From the NCBI GenBank assembly GCA_021801945.1, contig JAKABE010000026.1, positions 1 through 18,690 on the forward strand: DNA of 18,690 nucleotides, read 5' to 3'. Source of the stretch: Acidobacteriota bacterium (lineage in GTDB: Bacteria > Acidobacteriota > Terriglobia > Terriglobales > Acidobacteriaceae). A model generated the notes under the pieces. That model had not been told where the DNA came from, ran no database searches, and worked only from the letters and a program-made list of their open reading frames with translations. A program made the translations under genes and the position numbers. This document shows positions 7,967 through 14,634 of this stretch, in pieces. Position 1 is the first letter of the stretch; every line of letters starts with the position of its first letter.

Positions 7967-10264
7967 ATGCCATTTGGCGGCACATCCCGGCGCTGGTTGG
8001 TAGGTCTGCTTGCCGGCGGGGCGGTGCTGTTCTTTGCGCTGCTGGGGGCGCTACAGGCCTTCACCACTTCGAACGTGAGATTTCTGAACCCCAACACTTC
8101 AGGCGCCACGCTGGCGTTCACGGGGCTGATCGTAGTCGTTTTTCTACTGTTTATCGTAGTGCTCACGCTGCTGTTCCGGAACATTTTCAAGCTCTACGCG
8201 GGGCAGTCGGGCAGCGGGCTTGGGGCGCGACTTAGGACGCGCATGGTGGCTGGGGCAGCGTTAATCGCCCTGATGCCCGCAGCGTTCATGTTCCTGTTTA
8301 GCTTTCTGCTGATGAACCGAACGATCGACCGCTGGTTTTCTCCCAACACGTCGGAGCTGCATGACGACGCACAGAGCGTGGTGCGGGAGCTGGTGCAATA
8401 CGTGGCCAGCAATGCGCGAGGCGAGGCGGAGGCGGTGCGAGAGAGCGGAGCGGCCGACGGAGCACGACCCGCGCTCGAACAGGCGCTTTTCTCGCGGCGG
8501 ATCACGCTGCAGGGTGGATTTCTGATGGTTTACGGGAAGAACGGCCGCGAGCTGGCCAGCTTTCAGGCGCCAGCGGCGGCAAGCCCGGCAAAGGTGATCT
8601 ACTGGCTGGGGACAGAGGACCACGCCAAGACACAGATGGAAGGACCGCTTGCGAAGGTCCTGTTGATGGCGGCGCGGCGCAGCAACGGACCGCTCGTAGA
8701 GGTAGCGGGCCAGGACTACGCGCTGGGACTGTCGAACACGGCCTCAGGACGAACAATGGTGGCCGCACTGCCCATGCCGCGGGGACTGAGCCAGACCACG
8801 GCGCACATCCGCGCGGGGCTGGAAGAGTATTGGCAACTCTTCCGCACGCGAAACCGGCCGCGGACCACGTTTTTCCTGACACTGCTGCTGATTACCGTAC
8901 TCGTGTTTTTCGCGAGCGTATGGCTGGCGGAGTTTCTCTCTAAGCAGATCACGCGGCCGGTGGAAGCGCTGGCGAATGCCATGGATGAGATTGCCGCGGG
9001 CAAATACGAGCAGCGGGTGGGAGCCATCGCCAGCGGGGAGATGGCGGAGCTGGTGCGATCGTTTAATCACATGGCGGCGGACCTGGAGGCAAGCCGTCTG
9101 CTAGCGGGGAGCTCGCAGGCGCAACTGAAGGCCGCCAACCAGGCGATTGAAGAGCGGCGGCGAGAGCTGGAAACGATTCTGGAAACAATTCCGAGCGGGG
9201 TGGTAACGCTGGACGAGGCGGGGGTGGTGTTGCAAGCCAACCAGGCGTTTGCGGCGCTGATGGGACGGCGGGGGGACGCGGACCTGAAGGGAGAAAAGAT
9301 TGAGACATTGGCGCCGGCTGAGTGCGCAGAGGACCTGGCAGGGGTCATCCGGCGGGGGCAGCGGATGGGGGCGGCCTCAACCGAGATCGAGGTGCGCACG
9401 CACGGGAACGTGATGCATCTGGCCATCACCAGCGCGCGGCTGGAGCTGGCGCACCGGAAGACAGGAACAGTACTGGTGGTGGAGGATTCAAGCGAGCTGC
9501 TCCGGGCGCAGCGGCAATTGGCGTGGAAAGAGGTGGCCCAGCGGGTGGCACACGAGATCAAGAACCCGCTGACGCCGATTGCGCTTTCGGCAGAGCGGAT
9601 CGGAAAGCATCTGGACCGGGGACAAGCGGAGTCGGCGGGTGTAATCCGCAAATGTAGCGAGGTGATCCTAGGGTGCGTGGGGACGCTGCGGACTCTGGTG
9701 GACCAGTTCTCGGCACTGGCGCAGTTTCCGGCGCCACAGCCGCGAGCGTGCTGCATGAACCAGGTGGCCGAGCAGGCCTTGACGCTGTTTGCGGGGCGGC
9801 TGGACGGAATTACGGTGGAGCGCGAACTGGAGCCGGGGTTGCCGGCGGTGCTGGCCGATCCGGACGCGATCCGGCGGGCGCTGGCCAACCTGATCGACAA
9901 TGCCGCCGAAGCCATGCAGGGCAGCCTGCTGCGCGTGCTAGGGATTCGGACCGCGCTGAGCGAGGACGGCACGGCGGTGGAGGTGGTGGTATCCGACACC
10001 GGGCACGGACTGACCGATGAGATCCGGGAACGGCTGTTTCTGCCTTTCTACTCGACCAAGCACCGGGGGACGGGGCTGGGGCTGGCGATCGCGGCCAAGA
10101 TTGCGCAGGAGCATGGAGGGTCAATCCGGGCGGAGTCGAACAGCCCCAAGGGATCGCGATTCCTGTTGCGGCTACCACTCATGGAGGCGAGTGTGCAGGC
10201 AGCAGCGGCGGCGGAAGAATCAGCGGGCGTCGCCGACACGGCGGTGAAGGGACAGCCCTCATGA
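7967..10264 (+). CDS. ntrY: NtrY-like membrane sensor histidine kinase
   Basis: This 765-residue sensor kinase should autophosphorylate and pass phosphate to the NtrX-like regulator encoded next. Order of parts: three hydrophobic segments at about 10-32, 46-70 and 92-115; an extracytoplasmic region to about 297; a fourth membrane segment at about 298-322; a HAMP linker (QITRPVEALANAMDEIAAGKY); a PAS domain from about 400 (ETIPSGVVTLDEAGVVLQAN); the H-box AHEIKNPLTPIALSAERI with phosphoacceptor H529; N-box LANLIDNAAEAM with N645; then G-boxes VSDTGHGL and GTGLGLAIAAKIAQEHGG. This layout and the RTIDRWFS segment after the third helix are those of NtrY. Starts at TTG 7925 and ATG 7931 are in frame, but neither has a properly spaced ribosome binding site; 7967 is chosen because it follows TATAAT directly. 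The start is the uncertain part. Confidence 0.9.
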   Translation: MPFGGTSRRWLVGLLAGGAVLFFALLGALQAFTTSNVRFLNPNTSGATLAFTGLIVVVFLLFIVVLTLLFRNIFKLYAGQSGSGLGARLRTRMVAGAALIALMPAAFMFLFSFLLMNRTIDRWFSPNTSELHDDAQSVVRELVQYVASNARGEAEAVRESGAADGARPALEQALFSRRITLQGGFLMVYGKNGRELASFQAPAAASPAKVIYWLGTEDHAKTQMEGPLAKVLLMAARRSNGPLVEVAGQDYALGLSNTASGRTMVAALPMPRGLSQTTAHIRAGLEEYWQLFRTRNRPRTTFFLTLLLITVLVFFASVWLAEFLSKQITRPVEALANAMDEIAAGKYEQRVGAIASGEMAELVRSFNHMAADLEASRLLAGSSQAQLKAANQAIEERRRELETILETIPSGVVTLDEAGVVLQANQAFAALMGRRGDADLKGEKIETLAPAECAEDLAGVIRRGQRMGAASTEIEVRTHGNVMHLAITSARLELAHRKTGTVLVVEDSSELLRAQRQLAWKEVAQRVAHEIKNPLTPIALSAERIGKHLDRGQAESAGVIRKCSEVILGCVGTLRTLVDQFSALAQFPAPQPRACCMNQVAEQALTLFAGRLDGITVERELEPGLPAVLADPDAIRRALANLIDNAAEAMQGSLLRVLGIRTALSEDGTAVEVVVSDTGHGLTDEIRERLFLPFYSTKHRGTGLGLAIAAKIAQEHGGSIRAESNSPKGSRFLLRLPLMEASVQAAAAAEESAGVADTAVKGQPS

Positions 10265-11616
10265 ATCACATCCTGGTAGTGGACGACGAGGCAGAGATCA
10301 GGAACTCGCTCGAAGAGATTCTGCGCGAGGAGGGTTACGGTGTAGCCGGAGCAGCCACCGCGGCTGAGGCCACGGTGTTGCTTGAGGACGCGCCCTTCGA
10401 CGTAGTTCTCTTGGACATTTGGCTGCCGGACCGCGACGGGCTGGAGGTGCTGGGCGACGTGCGCCAGATGGCCGTAGAGACGCGGCCGGAAGTGGTGATC
10501 ATCAGCGGTCACGGGACCATCGAGGCCGCGGTGAAAGCCACCAAGCTGGGGGCGTACGACTTTTTGGAGAAGCCGCTCTCGCTGGAGCGGACGCTAATCG
10601 TGCTGAAGAACGCGGTAGAAGCGCGGCGGCTGCGTGCGGAGAACGAGGAGTTCAAGAGGCAATTCAGCGCCAGTTCGGTGCTGACGGGCGAAAGCGTGCC
10701 GGTGAAGGCGCTGCGGCAACAGATCCGGCTGATGGCGCCCACCAACGGGAGGGTGCTGATCTACGGCGAATCGGGAACGGGCAAGGAACTGATCGCGCGA
10801 GCCATTCACGCCGAGAGCCTGCGCCGAGAACGGGTGTTCGTGGAGTTGAATTGCGCGGCCATTCCTGAGGCGCACATCGAGGCGGAGCTGTTTGGCTACC
10901 GGCATGGGGCGCAACCGGGAGGGCCGGCGGAGCAGCGCGGCACGCTGGAGCGCGCCGACGGAGGCACGCTGCTGCTGGATGAGGTGGGCGACATGAGCCT
11001 GAAGACGCAGGCCAAAATGCTGAGTGCACTGGACGACCAGATGTTCACGCCGGTGGGTGGCACGCAGGCGTTGCGCGTGGATGTCCGGCTCATCGCGACC
11101 ACAAACAAGAACCTGGAAGAGGAGATTGCCAAGGGCAACTTCCGCGAGGACCTATTCTACCGGCTGAACGTGGTGCCGTTTTTCGTACCACCGTTGCGCG
11201 AGCGCAAGGAGGACATTCCGCTGCTGGCACGAGAGTTCCTGGCGGTGTTCGGACGGCAGTATGGGCGGCCGCGGATAGAGATCGGGGAAGAGGCGCTGGA
11301 GGCGCTGACTCACTATCACTGGCCGGGGAACGTGCGCGAGCTGAAGAACGTGATCGAGCGGATGCTGATCCTGAATCCCCGCGTGCTGCGCATTGAGCGT
11401 AAGCATCTTCCCCCGCTTACGCAAAGGACGGGAGCACGTGCAACGACGGAGTTCAGCTCGCTGCAGCAGGCGCGCGAGGCCTACGAGCGGGAGTACATTC
11501 TGAAGAAGATCGAAGAGGCGCGCAATAACATCAGCCACGCCGCAGAACTGCTGGGGCTGGAACGCAGCCATCTCTACCGCAAGATGAAAGCGCTGGGAAT
11601 CAGCGTGCGGGAGTAA
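10261..11616 (+). CDS. ntrX: NtrX-like response regulator with AAA+ domain
   Basis: This 451-residue response regulator is the partner of the kinase before it; ATGA overlap joins stop and start. The receiver domain (1-120) has D8/D9, phosphoacceptor D52 (VVLLDIWLP), S82 and K104. The AAA+ domain has Walker A GESGTGKE at 169-176, Walker B TLLLDE ending at E241, and FREDLFYRLN. The C-terminal Fis-like helix-turn-helix is NNISHAAELLGLERSHLYRKM. The loop that should read GAFTGA is GAQPGG (216-221), lacking the F and T that touch sigma-54. Proteobacterial NtrX proteins are known to lack this loop too, so the regulator may act on sigma-70 promoters or as a repressor. The signal and regulon are unknown. 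Confidence 0.93.
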   Translation: MNHILVVDDEAEIRNSLEEILREEGYGVAGAATAAEATVLLEDAPFDVVLLDIWLPDRDGLEVLGDVRQMAVETRPEVVIISGHGTIEAAVKATKLGAYDFLEKPLSLERTLIVLKNAVEARRLRAENEEFKRQFSASSVLTGESVPVKALRQQIRLMAPTNGRVLIYGESGTGKELIARAIHAESLRRERVFVELNCAAIPEAHIEAELFGYRHGAQPGGPAEQRGTLERADGGTLLLDEVGDMSLKTQAKMLSALDDQMFTPVGGTQALRVDVRLIATTNKNLEEEIAKGNFREDLFYRLNVVPFFVPPLRERKEDIPLLAREFLAVFGRQYGRPRIEIGEEALEALTHYHWPGNVRELKNVIERMLILNPRVLRIERKHLPPLTQRTGARATTEFSSLQQAREAYEREYILKKIEEARNNISHAAELLGLERSHLYRKMKALGISVRE

Positions 11617-11914
11617 AGCGCAACGCGGCAGCAACCACGGCCGTAAGGCCACGCTATCCTACTGCACACGCAGTCCATGGGAGATATGGGGAACACCACT
11701 ACCGGCGCTTCCCTGCTGCCGGCATATTTCAGGCTCATACGCGCAAACGCAGTTGCCGCTCCAAAGTGACAGAAGCAGATCACGCATGCACACCTACCGT
11801 CCGAAAACGGACGCAGTTTTGCGAATATGGACGCAAGGCCATCGCTAAGCACAGCGGCGCCTCGGCTATCCCCTTGGGGTTGAGCACGGTGGAAGGATTG
11901 GCAGGGGATTCGAT
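11617..11914. other. Intergenic region after ntrX
   Basis: I see no gene in these roughly 300 bases. Two small hairpins are present. CCGGC (11702-11706) and GCCGG (11718-11722) are followed by CATATTTC and could end the ntrYX transcript. CGTCCG-AAAA-CGGACG (11798-11813) is followed three bases later by a four-T run. Neither is a textbook terminator. Confidence 0.4.
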
Positions 11915-11931
11915 TTGGCAGCTCGATTGCT
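11915..11931 (+). promoter_or_regulatory. Sigma-54-type -24/-12 element
   Basis: TTGGCAGCTCGATTGCT matches the sigma-54 consensus TTGGCACGNNNNTTGCT except at two inner positions. The GG (11917-11918) and GC (11929-11930) are separated by exactly ten bases, as required. Transcription would start near 11942, about 25 bases before the ATG at 11967. Chance occurrence cannot be excluded, but the position just upstream of a gene supports it. Confidence 0.5.
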
Positions 11932-11935
11932 TGGT

Positions 11936-11961
11936 GCCTCCATGAGGCGACCTATGGAGGC
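11936..11961 (+). promoter_or_regulatory. Hairpin covering the ribosome binding site
   Basis: GCCTCCAT (11936-11943) and ATGGAGGC (11954-11961) are a perfect 8-bp inverted repeat with a ten-base loop. The right arm contains the GGAGG ribosome binding site (11956-11960) of the gene starting at 11967. Transcripts that begin upstream would fold and mask the site; a transcript from the sigma-54-type start near 11942 would lack most of the left arm and stay open. This is inference from the sequence only. Confidence 0.5.
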
Positions 11962-11966
11962 GTGTC

Positions 11967-12422
11967 ATGGCCTATTTCGAGCGCATGCGCGACACAATCT
12001 CGGCACCATTCAGCGCCGATCTGATCCGGCAGCGGACGGCGGCCGGATGGCAGATGGTTTCGATCGAATGGCGGCGGGAACTGCCCGACGCGGAGGCACC
12101 AACCGCCGGAGTTTTCGACGAAGAGATTCCATACGGGCTGTGCATCTCAGAGGACGGCAGGCGGCTGGAGGTAGACGTGCGCGAGCACCAGGCGTTGATG
12201 GAGATGATGGCGATGTTAGTGGAGGACTTCTCCTACTCCAGCATCGTCAGCAGGTTGAACGAGAAAGGGTTCCGGATGCGGGACGGCGGGCCGTGGAACC
12301 GCGTGGCGGTGTTCAACATGGTGCCACGTCTGATCGAGGTGGGGCCGCAGTTTTTCTCCTCCGGCGAATGGGAACAGAGGCGGCGGCACTTGGAGCGCGC
12401 CAAGCCGCCGGAGACGAGTTAG
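11967..12422 (+). CDS. Orphan recombinase-domain protein, no catalytic domain
   Basis: This 151-residue protein looks like the middle part of a large serine recombinase. Residues about 54-84 (IPYGLCISEDGRRLEVD and on) match the linker that usually reads PPYGY...DG..L..D..EA, and residues 85-126 (FSYSSIVSRLNEKG, then GGPW) match the 'Recombinase' DNA-binding domain pattern of I..LN..G...R.G..W...V. The N-terminal catalytic resolvase domain with its serine is absent, as is the C-terminal zinc ribbon and coiled coil. Residues 1-40 contain APFSADLIRQRTAAGWQMVS, which I do not recognise. GGAGG lies six bases before the ATG. The gene follows ntrYX by 350 bp and has a sigma-54-like element. It may be a domesticated DNA-binding protein; strand exchange is not expected. 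Alternative: unrelated protein with a similar helix-turn-helix. Confidence 0.7.
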   Translation: MAYFERMRDTISAPFSADLIRQRTAAGWQMVSIEWRRELPDAEAPTAGVFDEEIPYGLCISEDGRRLEVDVREHQALMEMMAMLVEDFSYSSIVSRLNEKGFRMRDGGPWNRVAVFNMVPRLIEVGPQFFSSGEWEQRRRHLERAKPPETS

Positions 12423-12743
12423 GGAAGATTCCCGGCCGGGTGTAGGGACTGCGGTAAGGATGGATCCATCCGGGCGGGACTCCGGGAAGAAGCACCCCCA
12501 GGGGCTACGGCCGGGCCAGTGCTTTGCGCCTCTTATCGCGCTACTGAAGTCGGACCCTCTTGCAGGACTCTGCCTATTTCGAGTCATTCCGCTGGCGATA
12601 GGGCGTGCCCTGTCAACACTCCGCCCCGCCAGCGGCGTGTTCGGCAGCTTGTGCCGATTCGGCAGCACGGCGCGATGGGGCCACTGCCTGGGGGATTGCA
12701 GGGTGGCGAGACCGAGCCGGGAAGGGGTGGATAGAGGACTGTG
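12423..12743. other. Intergenic region with tandem palindromes
   Basis: No convincing gene is visible. Just after the stop of the recombinase-domain gene are two perfect palindromes: CCCGGCCGGG (12431-12440) and GGATGGATCCATCC (12458-12471). Further on the DNA is GC-rich, with TTCGGCAGC repeated directly about 18 bases apart near 12640-12665. The palindromes could be protein binding sites or part of a terminator, but no T-run follows. Confidence 0.5.
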
Positions 12744-13019
12744 TCAGCGATTGCCGGGGCGCCGCCCGGCGCTCTTGATCAGAATCTCGATGGTGCGCTT
12801 TCTCAGACCCGCTTGCAGGGCGGCCGCCCGCTCGCGGGCCTCAAAGCTTTTTCCTGGCACTTGAAGGGCTTCCTGCCATGCTGCGTATAGGCGGCGGGCC
12901 TCGGCCTGGAGCACGGGATCGATGGGAGGGGAGTCATCCTCTGCGATGAGCCGGCATTGGCGGGCCAGTTGCGCAGGCGAAAGCGACCAAACAGAGGCCC
13001 TGGAATCCTGATCAACCAC
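12744..13019 (-). CDS. Small hypothetical protein
   Basis: A 91-residue, charged, probably helical protein with no family that I recognise; it has no signal peptide or membrane segment. The frame begins at GTG (13019) and includes LSPAQLARQCRLIAEDD and a basic C-terminal end. No clear ribosome binding site precedes the GTG, so the true start may differ. It lies 79 bp downstream of the DoxX gene on the same strand and may be its operon partner. Support for it being real is the reading frame, the plausible amino acid composition and the strand agreement only. Confidence 0.5.
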   Translation of the reverse strand: MVDQDSRASVWSLSPAQLARQCRLIAEDDSPPIDPVLQAEARRLYAAWQEALQVPGKSFEARERAAALQAGLRKRTIEILIKSAGRRPGNR

Positions 13020-13098
13020 GGGGCAGTCTTTCTTTGCCTCCGGCGGTAGACCGGCGGCGGCGAGCAGGCTCGGCTTTACTCCCGAAAGGACGCGAGGA

Positions 13099-13542
13099 TC
13101 AGGTCGAGGTTAGCCCCACCCGGCGCCGCCAGGCATCGAGCGACAGGTTTCCCGCGCCGAGAAGGGCAATGGCGATGAGGCCGACCAACATGCAGAAGTC
13201 GGTGCGTGCTTCATGCATGGCCGGCCAGAAGCCCTGCTTGAAGAGCATGGGAATCTTGGTTGTGGCAATGGCCGTGGCGATGTCAATGAAAAGGGGGAGG
13301 AGGATGAAAAGGGTGTGAAGGCCAATGATGAGAAGAGCGCCACAGACGATTTCGATGACGCCCACAAAGGGAGCGGTAAACTGCGGGAGGGGAATGCCGA
13401 TCTTGGCGAAGCGGCCGGGACCGAGCGCAGAGGGATCGAGAAACTTCTGCATCCCTTCAGTCAGGAACACCCAACCGACAAGCAGGCGGAGGAGAAACAG
13501 GCCCGCCGCCTTGCGGACTTCCGAAGGTGGTGCATCGTTCAT
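13099..13542 (-). CDS. DoxX-family membrane protein
   Basis: This 147-residue integral membrane protein belongs to the DoxX family. Four hydrophobic segments are seen at about 12-30, 57-75, 77-94 and 114-130. The family signature lies around the first helix: LRLLVGWVFLTEGMQKFLDP, followed by GRFAKIGIP. DoxX members are small membrane subunits linked to quinone or thiol redox and oxidative stress in some bacteria; the specific role here cannot be told. The ATG at 13542 is preceded by GGGGG four bases upstream, a weak site. The small gene at 12744-13019 follows on the same strand. Length is normal for the family. Confidence 0.9.
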   Translation of the reverse strand: MNDAPPSEVRKAAGLFLLRLLVGWVFLTEGMQKFLDPSALGPGRFAKIGIPLPQFTAPFVGVIEIVCGALLIIGLHTLFILLPLFIDIATAIATTKIPMLFKQGFWPAMHEARTDFCMLVGLIAIALLGAGNLSLDAWRRRVGLTST

Positions 13543-13748
13543 AAAGCCCCCAGGCGCGGCGCGAGATCAGGAAATCGTGCTTGCCCGCGCCGGTTGAGCC
13601 GAATTGTAGCACCGTGACGGCGTGGCTCCCGAAGCCACTGGGTAGCCAATTGATCGTCTGCGCATTGCGCACGTACTCGAAGACAGAGCGCGGTTTTTTT
13701 CCATCGCACCGATCGAGTTCTCAGGTTCGGACGTCGTTGCTCCGCTTG

Positions 13749-13797
13749 CCGCCCGCAGAGGCGGTGCGGCCGTTTGGCCGGGCCGGGTACCGTACCC
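13749..13797. other. Three consecutive GC-rich inverted repeats
   Basis: In 49 bases there are CCGCC/GGCGG (13749-13753 and 13760-13764), CGGCC-GTTT-GGCCG (13767-13780) and GGGTAC-C-GTACCC (13785-13797). The row of hairpins stands out in a region without genes. It might be part of a structured RNA, a repeat or a protein binding site. Confidence 0.4.
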
Positions 13798-13869
13798 CCG
13801 TCATTCCTGTGAGCAAATATTCCGCTTTCAGCAATTTAGGCACGCAGCAATATCTCTGGCCCAGCAGGA

Positions 13870-14124
13870 TTAAAGAGAAAGGATTGACTCCGCCGGTCCG
13901 GGATCGTCGTCGCTTTGGCTAATCGGGCACTTGCGCGGAGTTTCCACTCGCTCGAAGACACCCCGGTACTCCTCCAAGCAGGTCCGCATTGCCTCCACGC
14001 TCTGACGGTCAACCAAGCCCGCGTCATCGATGAAGCGGACCACGGGTATTTGCACGCCAGACTGGAGAGCGCCTTTGCTTCGGTAGAGGCGTACATATTG
14101 AGCGATTCCCGCTCTGAAATGCAT
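13870..14124 (-). CDS. Doubtful small ORF, possibly a gene remnant
   Basis: An 84-residue frame on the minus strand contains a sensible-looking stretch, VPVVRFIDDAGLVDRQSV followed by EAMRTCLEEYRGVFERVETP. I do not recognise it. GAGAAG lies eight bases upstream of the ATG and may be a ribosome binding site. The neighbouring frame (14024-14476) reads RRGRPRRQYLESRGEFGALK and then shifts out, so the two frames may be pieces of one older gene broken by a frameshift. It could equally be non-coding. Composition is not as clearly coding as that of the main genes. Confidence 0.3.
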   Translation of the reverse strand: MHFRAGIAQYVRLYRSKGALQSGVQIPVVRFIDDAGLVDRQSVEAMRTCLEEYRGVFERVETPRKCPISQSDDDPGPAESILSL

Positions 14125-14585
14125 TCAGGAAACTTCTCACGCCTGCCATGAATTCAGCATGACGCTGCTTGAGCGCCCCAAATTCGCCGCGAGATTCTAG
14201 ATATTGACGCCGGGGTCGGCCACGGCGCGGCAAACTCTGCTCAGGAGGACACATTGTGGGGTGGGTATGGCCTGGGTTCTCCTGCCCTTTGAGCGATGAA
14301 GCCGCGCACAGGATGGGACAACCGGCGGCCGGCCATGATCGTGTGATCCCACGTTTCAGAATCGAGATGCGGGGCACCCGGCGGAGGTAACGTCCAGCTT
14401 GACTCGTAGGAATTAGGAAAACTGAAGCGTGCTTGGAAGCGATGTCGAAACTGCTGGTCGACAAGTGATAAATCACACCTCACTCACTGAGGCGCAAGAT
14501 AGGTAACGTTCAAGCCGGCGAGCATCCCGTGGTCTGAACGGTTCGGTGGATGCGCTTGCGGGGGCGGCGGGGTGGCGGGCGAGGA

Positions 14586-14630
14586 GGCGTGAACACGATG
14601 GGGATACCATCCAGCGCAATCGTGTTCGCC
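14586..14630 (-). terminator. Stem-loop after the secreted-protein gene
   Basis: AACACGAT (14592-14599) pairs with ATCGTGTT (14619-14626), and GGCG (14586-14589) pairs with CGCC (14627-14630) across a two-base bulge, giving a stem of about 12 bp; GGAT/ATCC inside can extend it. It starts four bases after the stop codon at 14635. No T-run follows on the minus strand, so it may stabilise the mRNA end rather than terminate. Confidence 0.5.
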
Positions 14631-14634
14631 GTCC

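Larger units (their letters stand above)
13543..14585. other. Gene-poor stretch of about 1 kb
   Basis: I find no secure gene here. Short ORFs on the minus strand at 13836-14476 overlap in different frames and may be the debris of a decayed gene. A 7-T run lies at 13694-13700 without an adjoining stem. Three consecutive GC-rich hairpins occupy 13749-13797. GTGGCT/AGCCAC (13622-13638) forms another small hairpin, and TACAAT on the minus strand upstream of DoxX is a weak -10 candidate. No tRNA or insertion sequence end was seen. Confidence 0.5.

Noticed and set aside
12460..12864. 134-residue plus-strand frame
   Set aside because: Overlaps the palindromes and the opposite-strand gene, has no ribosome binding site, and its composition is not protein-like.
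14246..14296. AGGAGG followed by TTG on the plus strand
   Set aside because: The frame ends after about a dozen codons; most likely chance.
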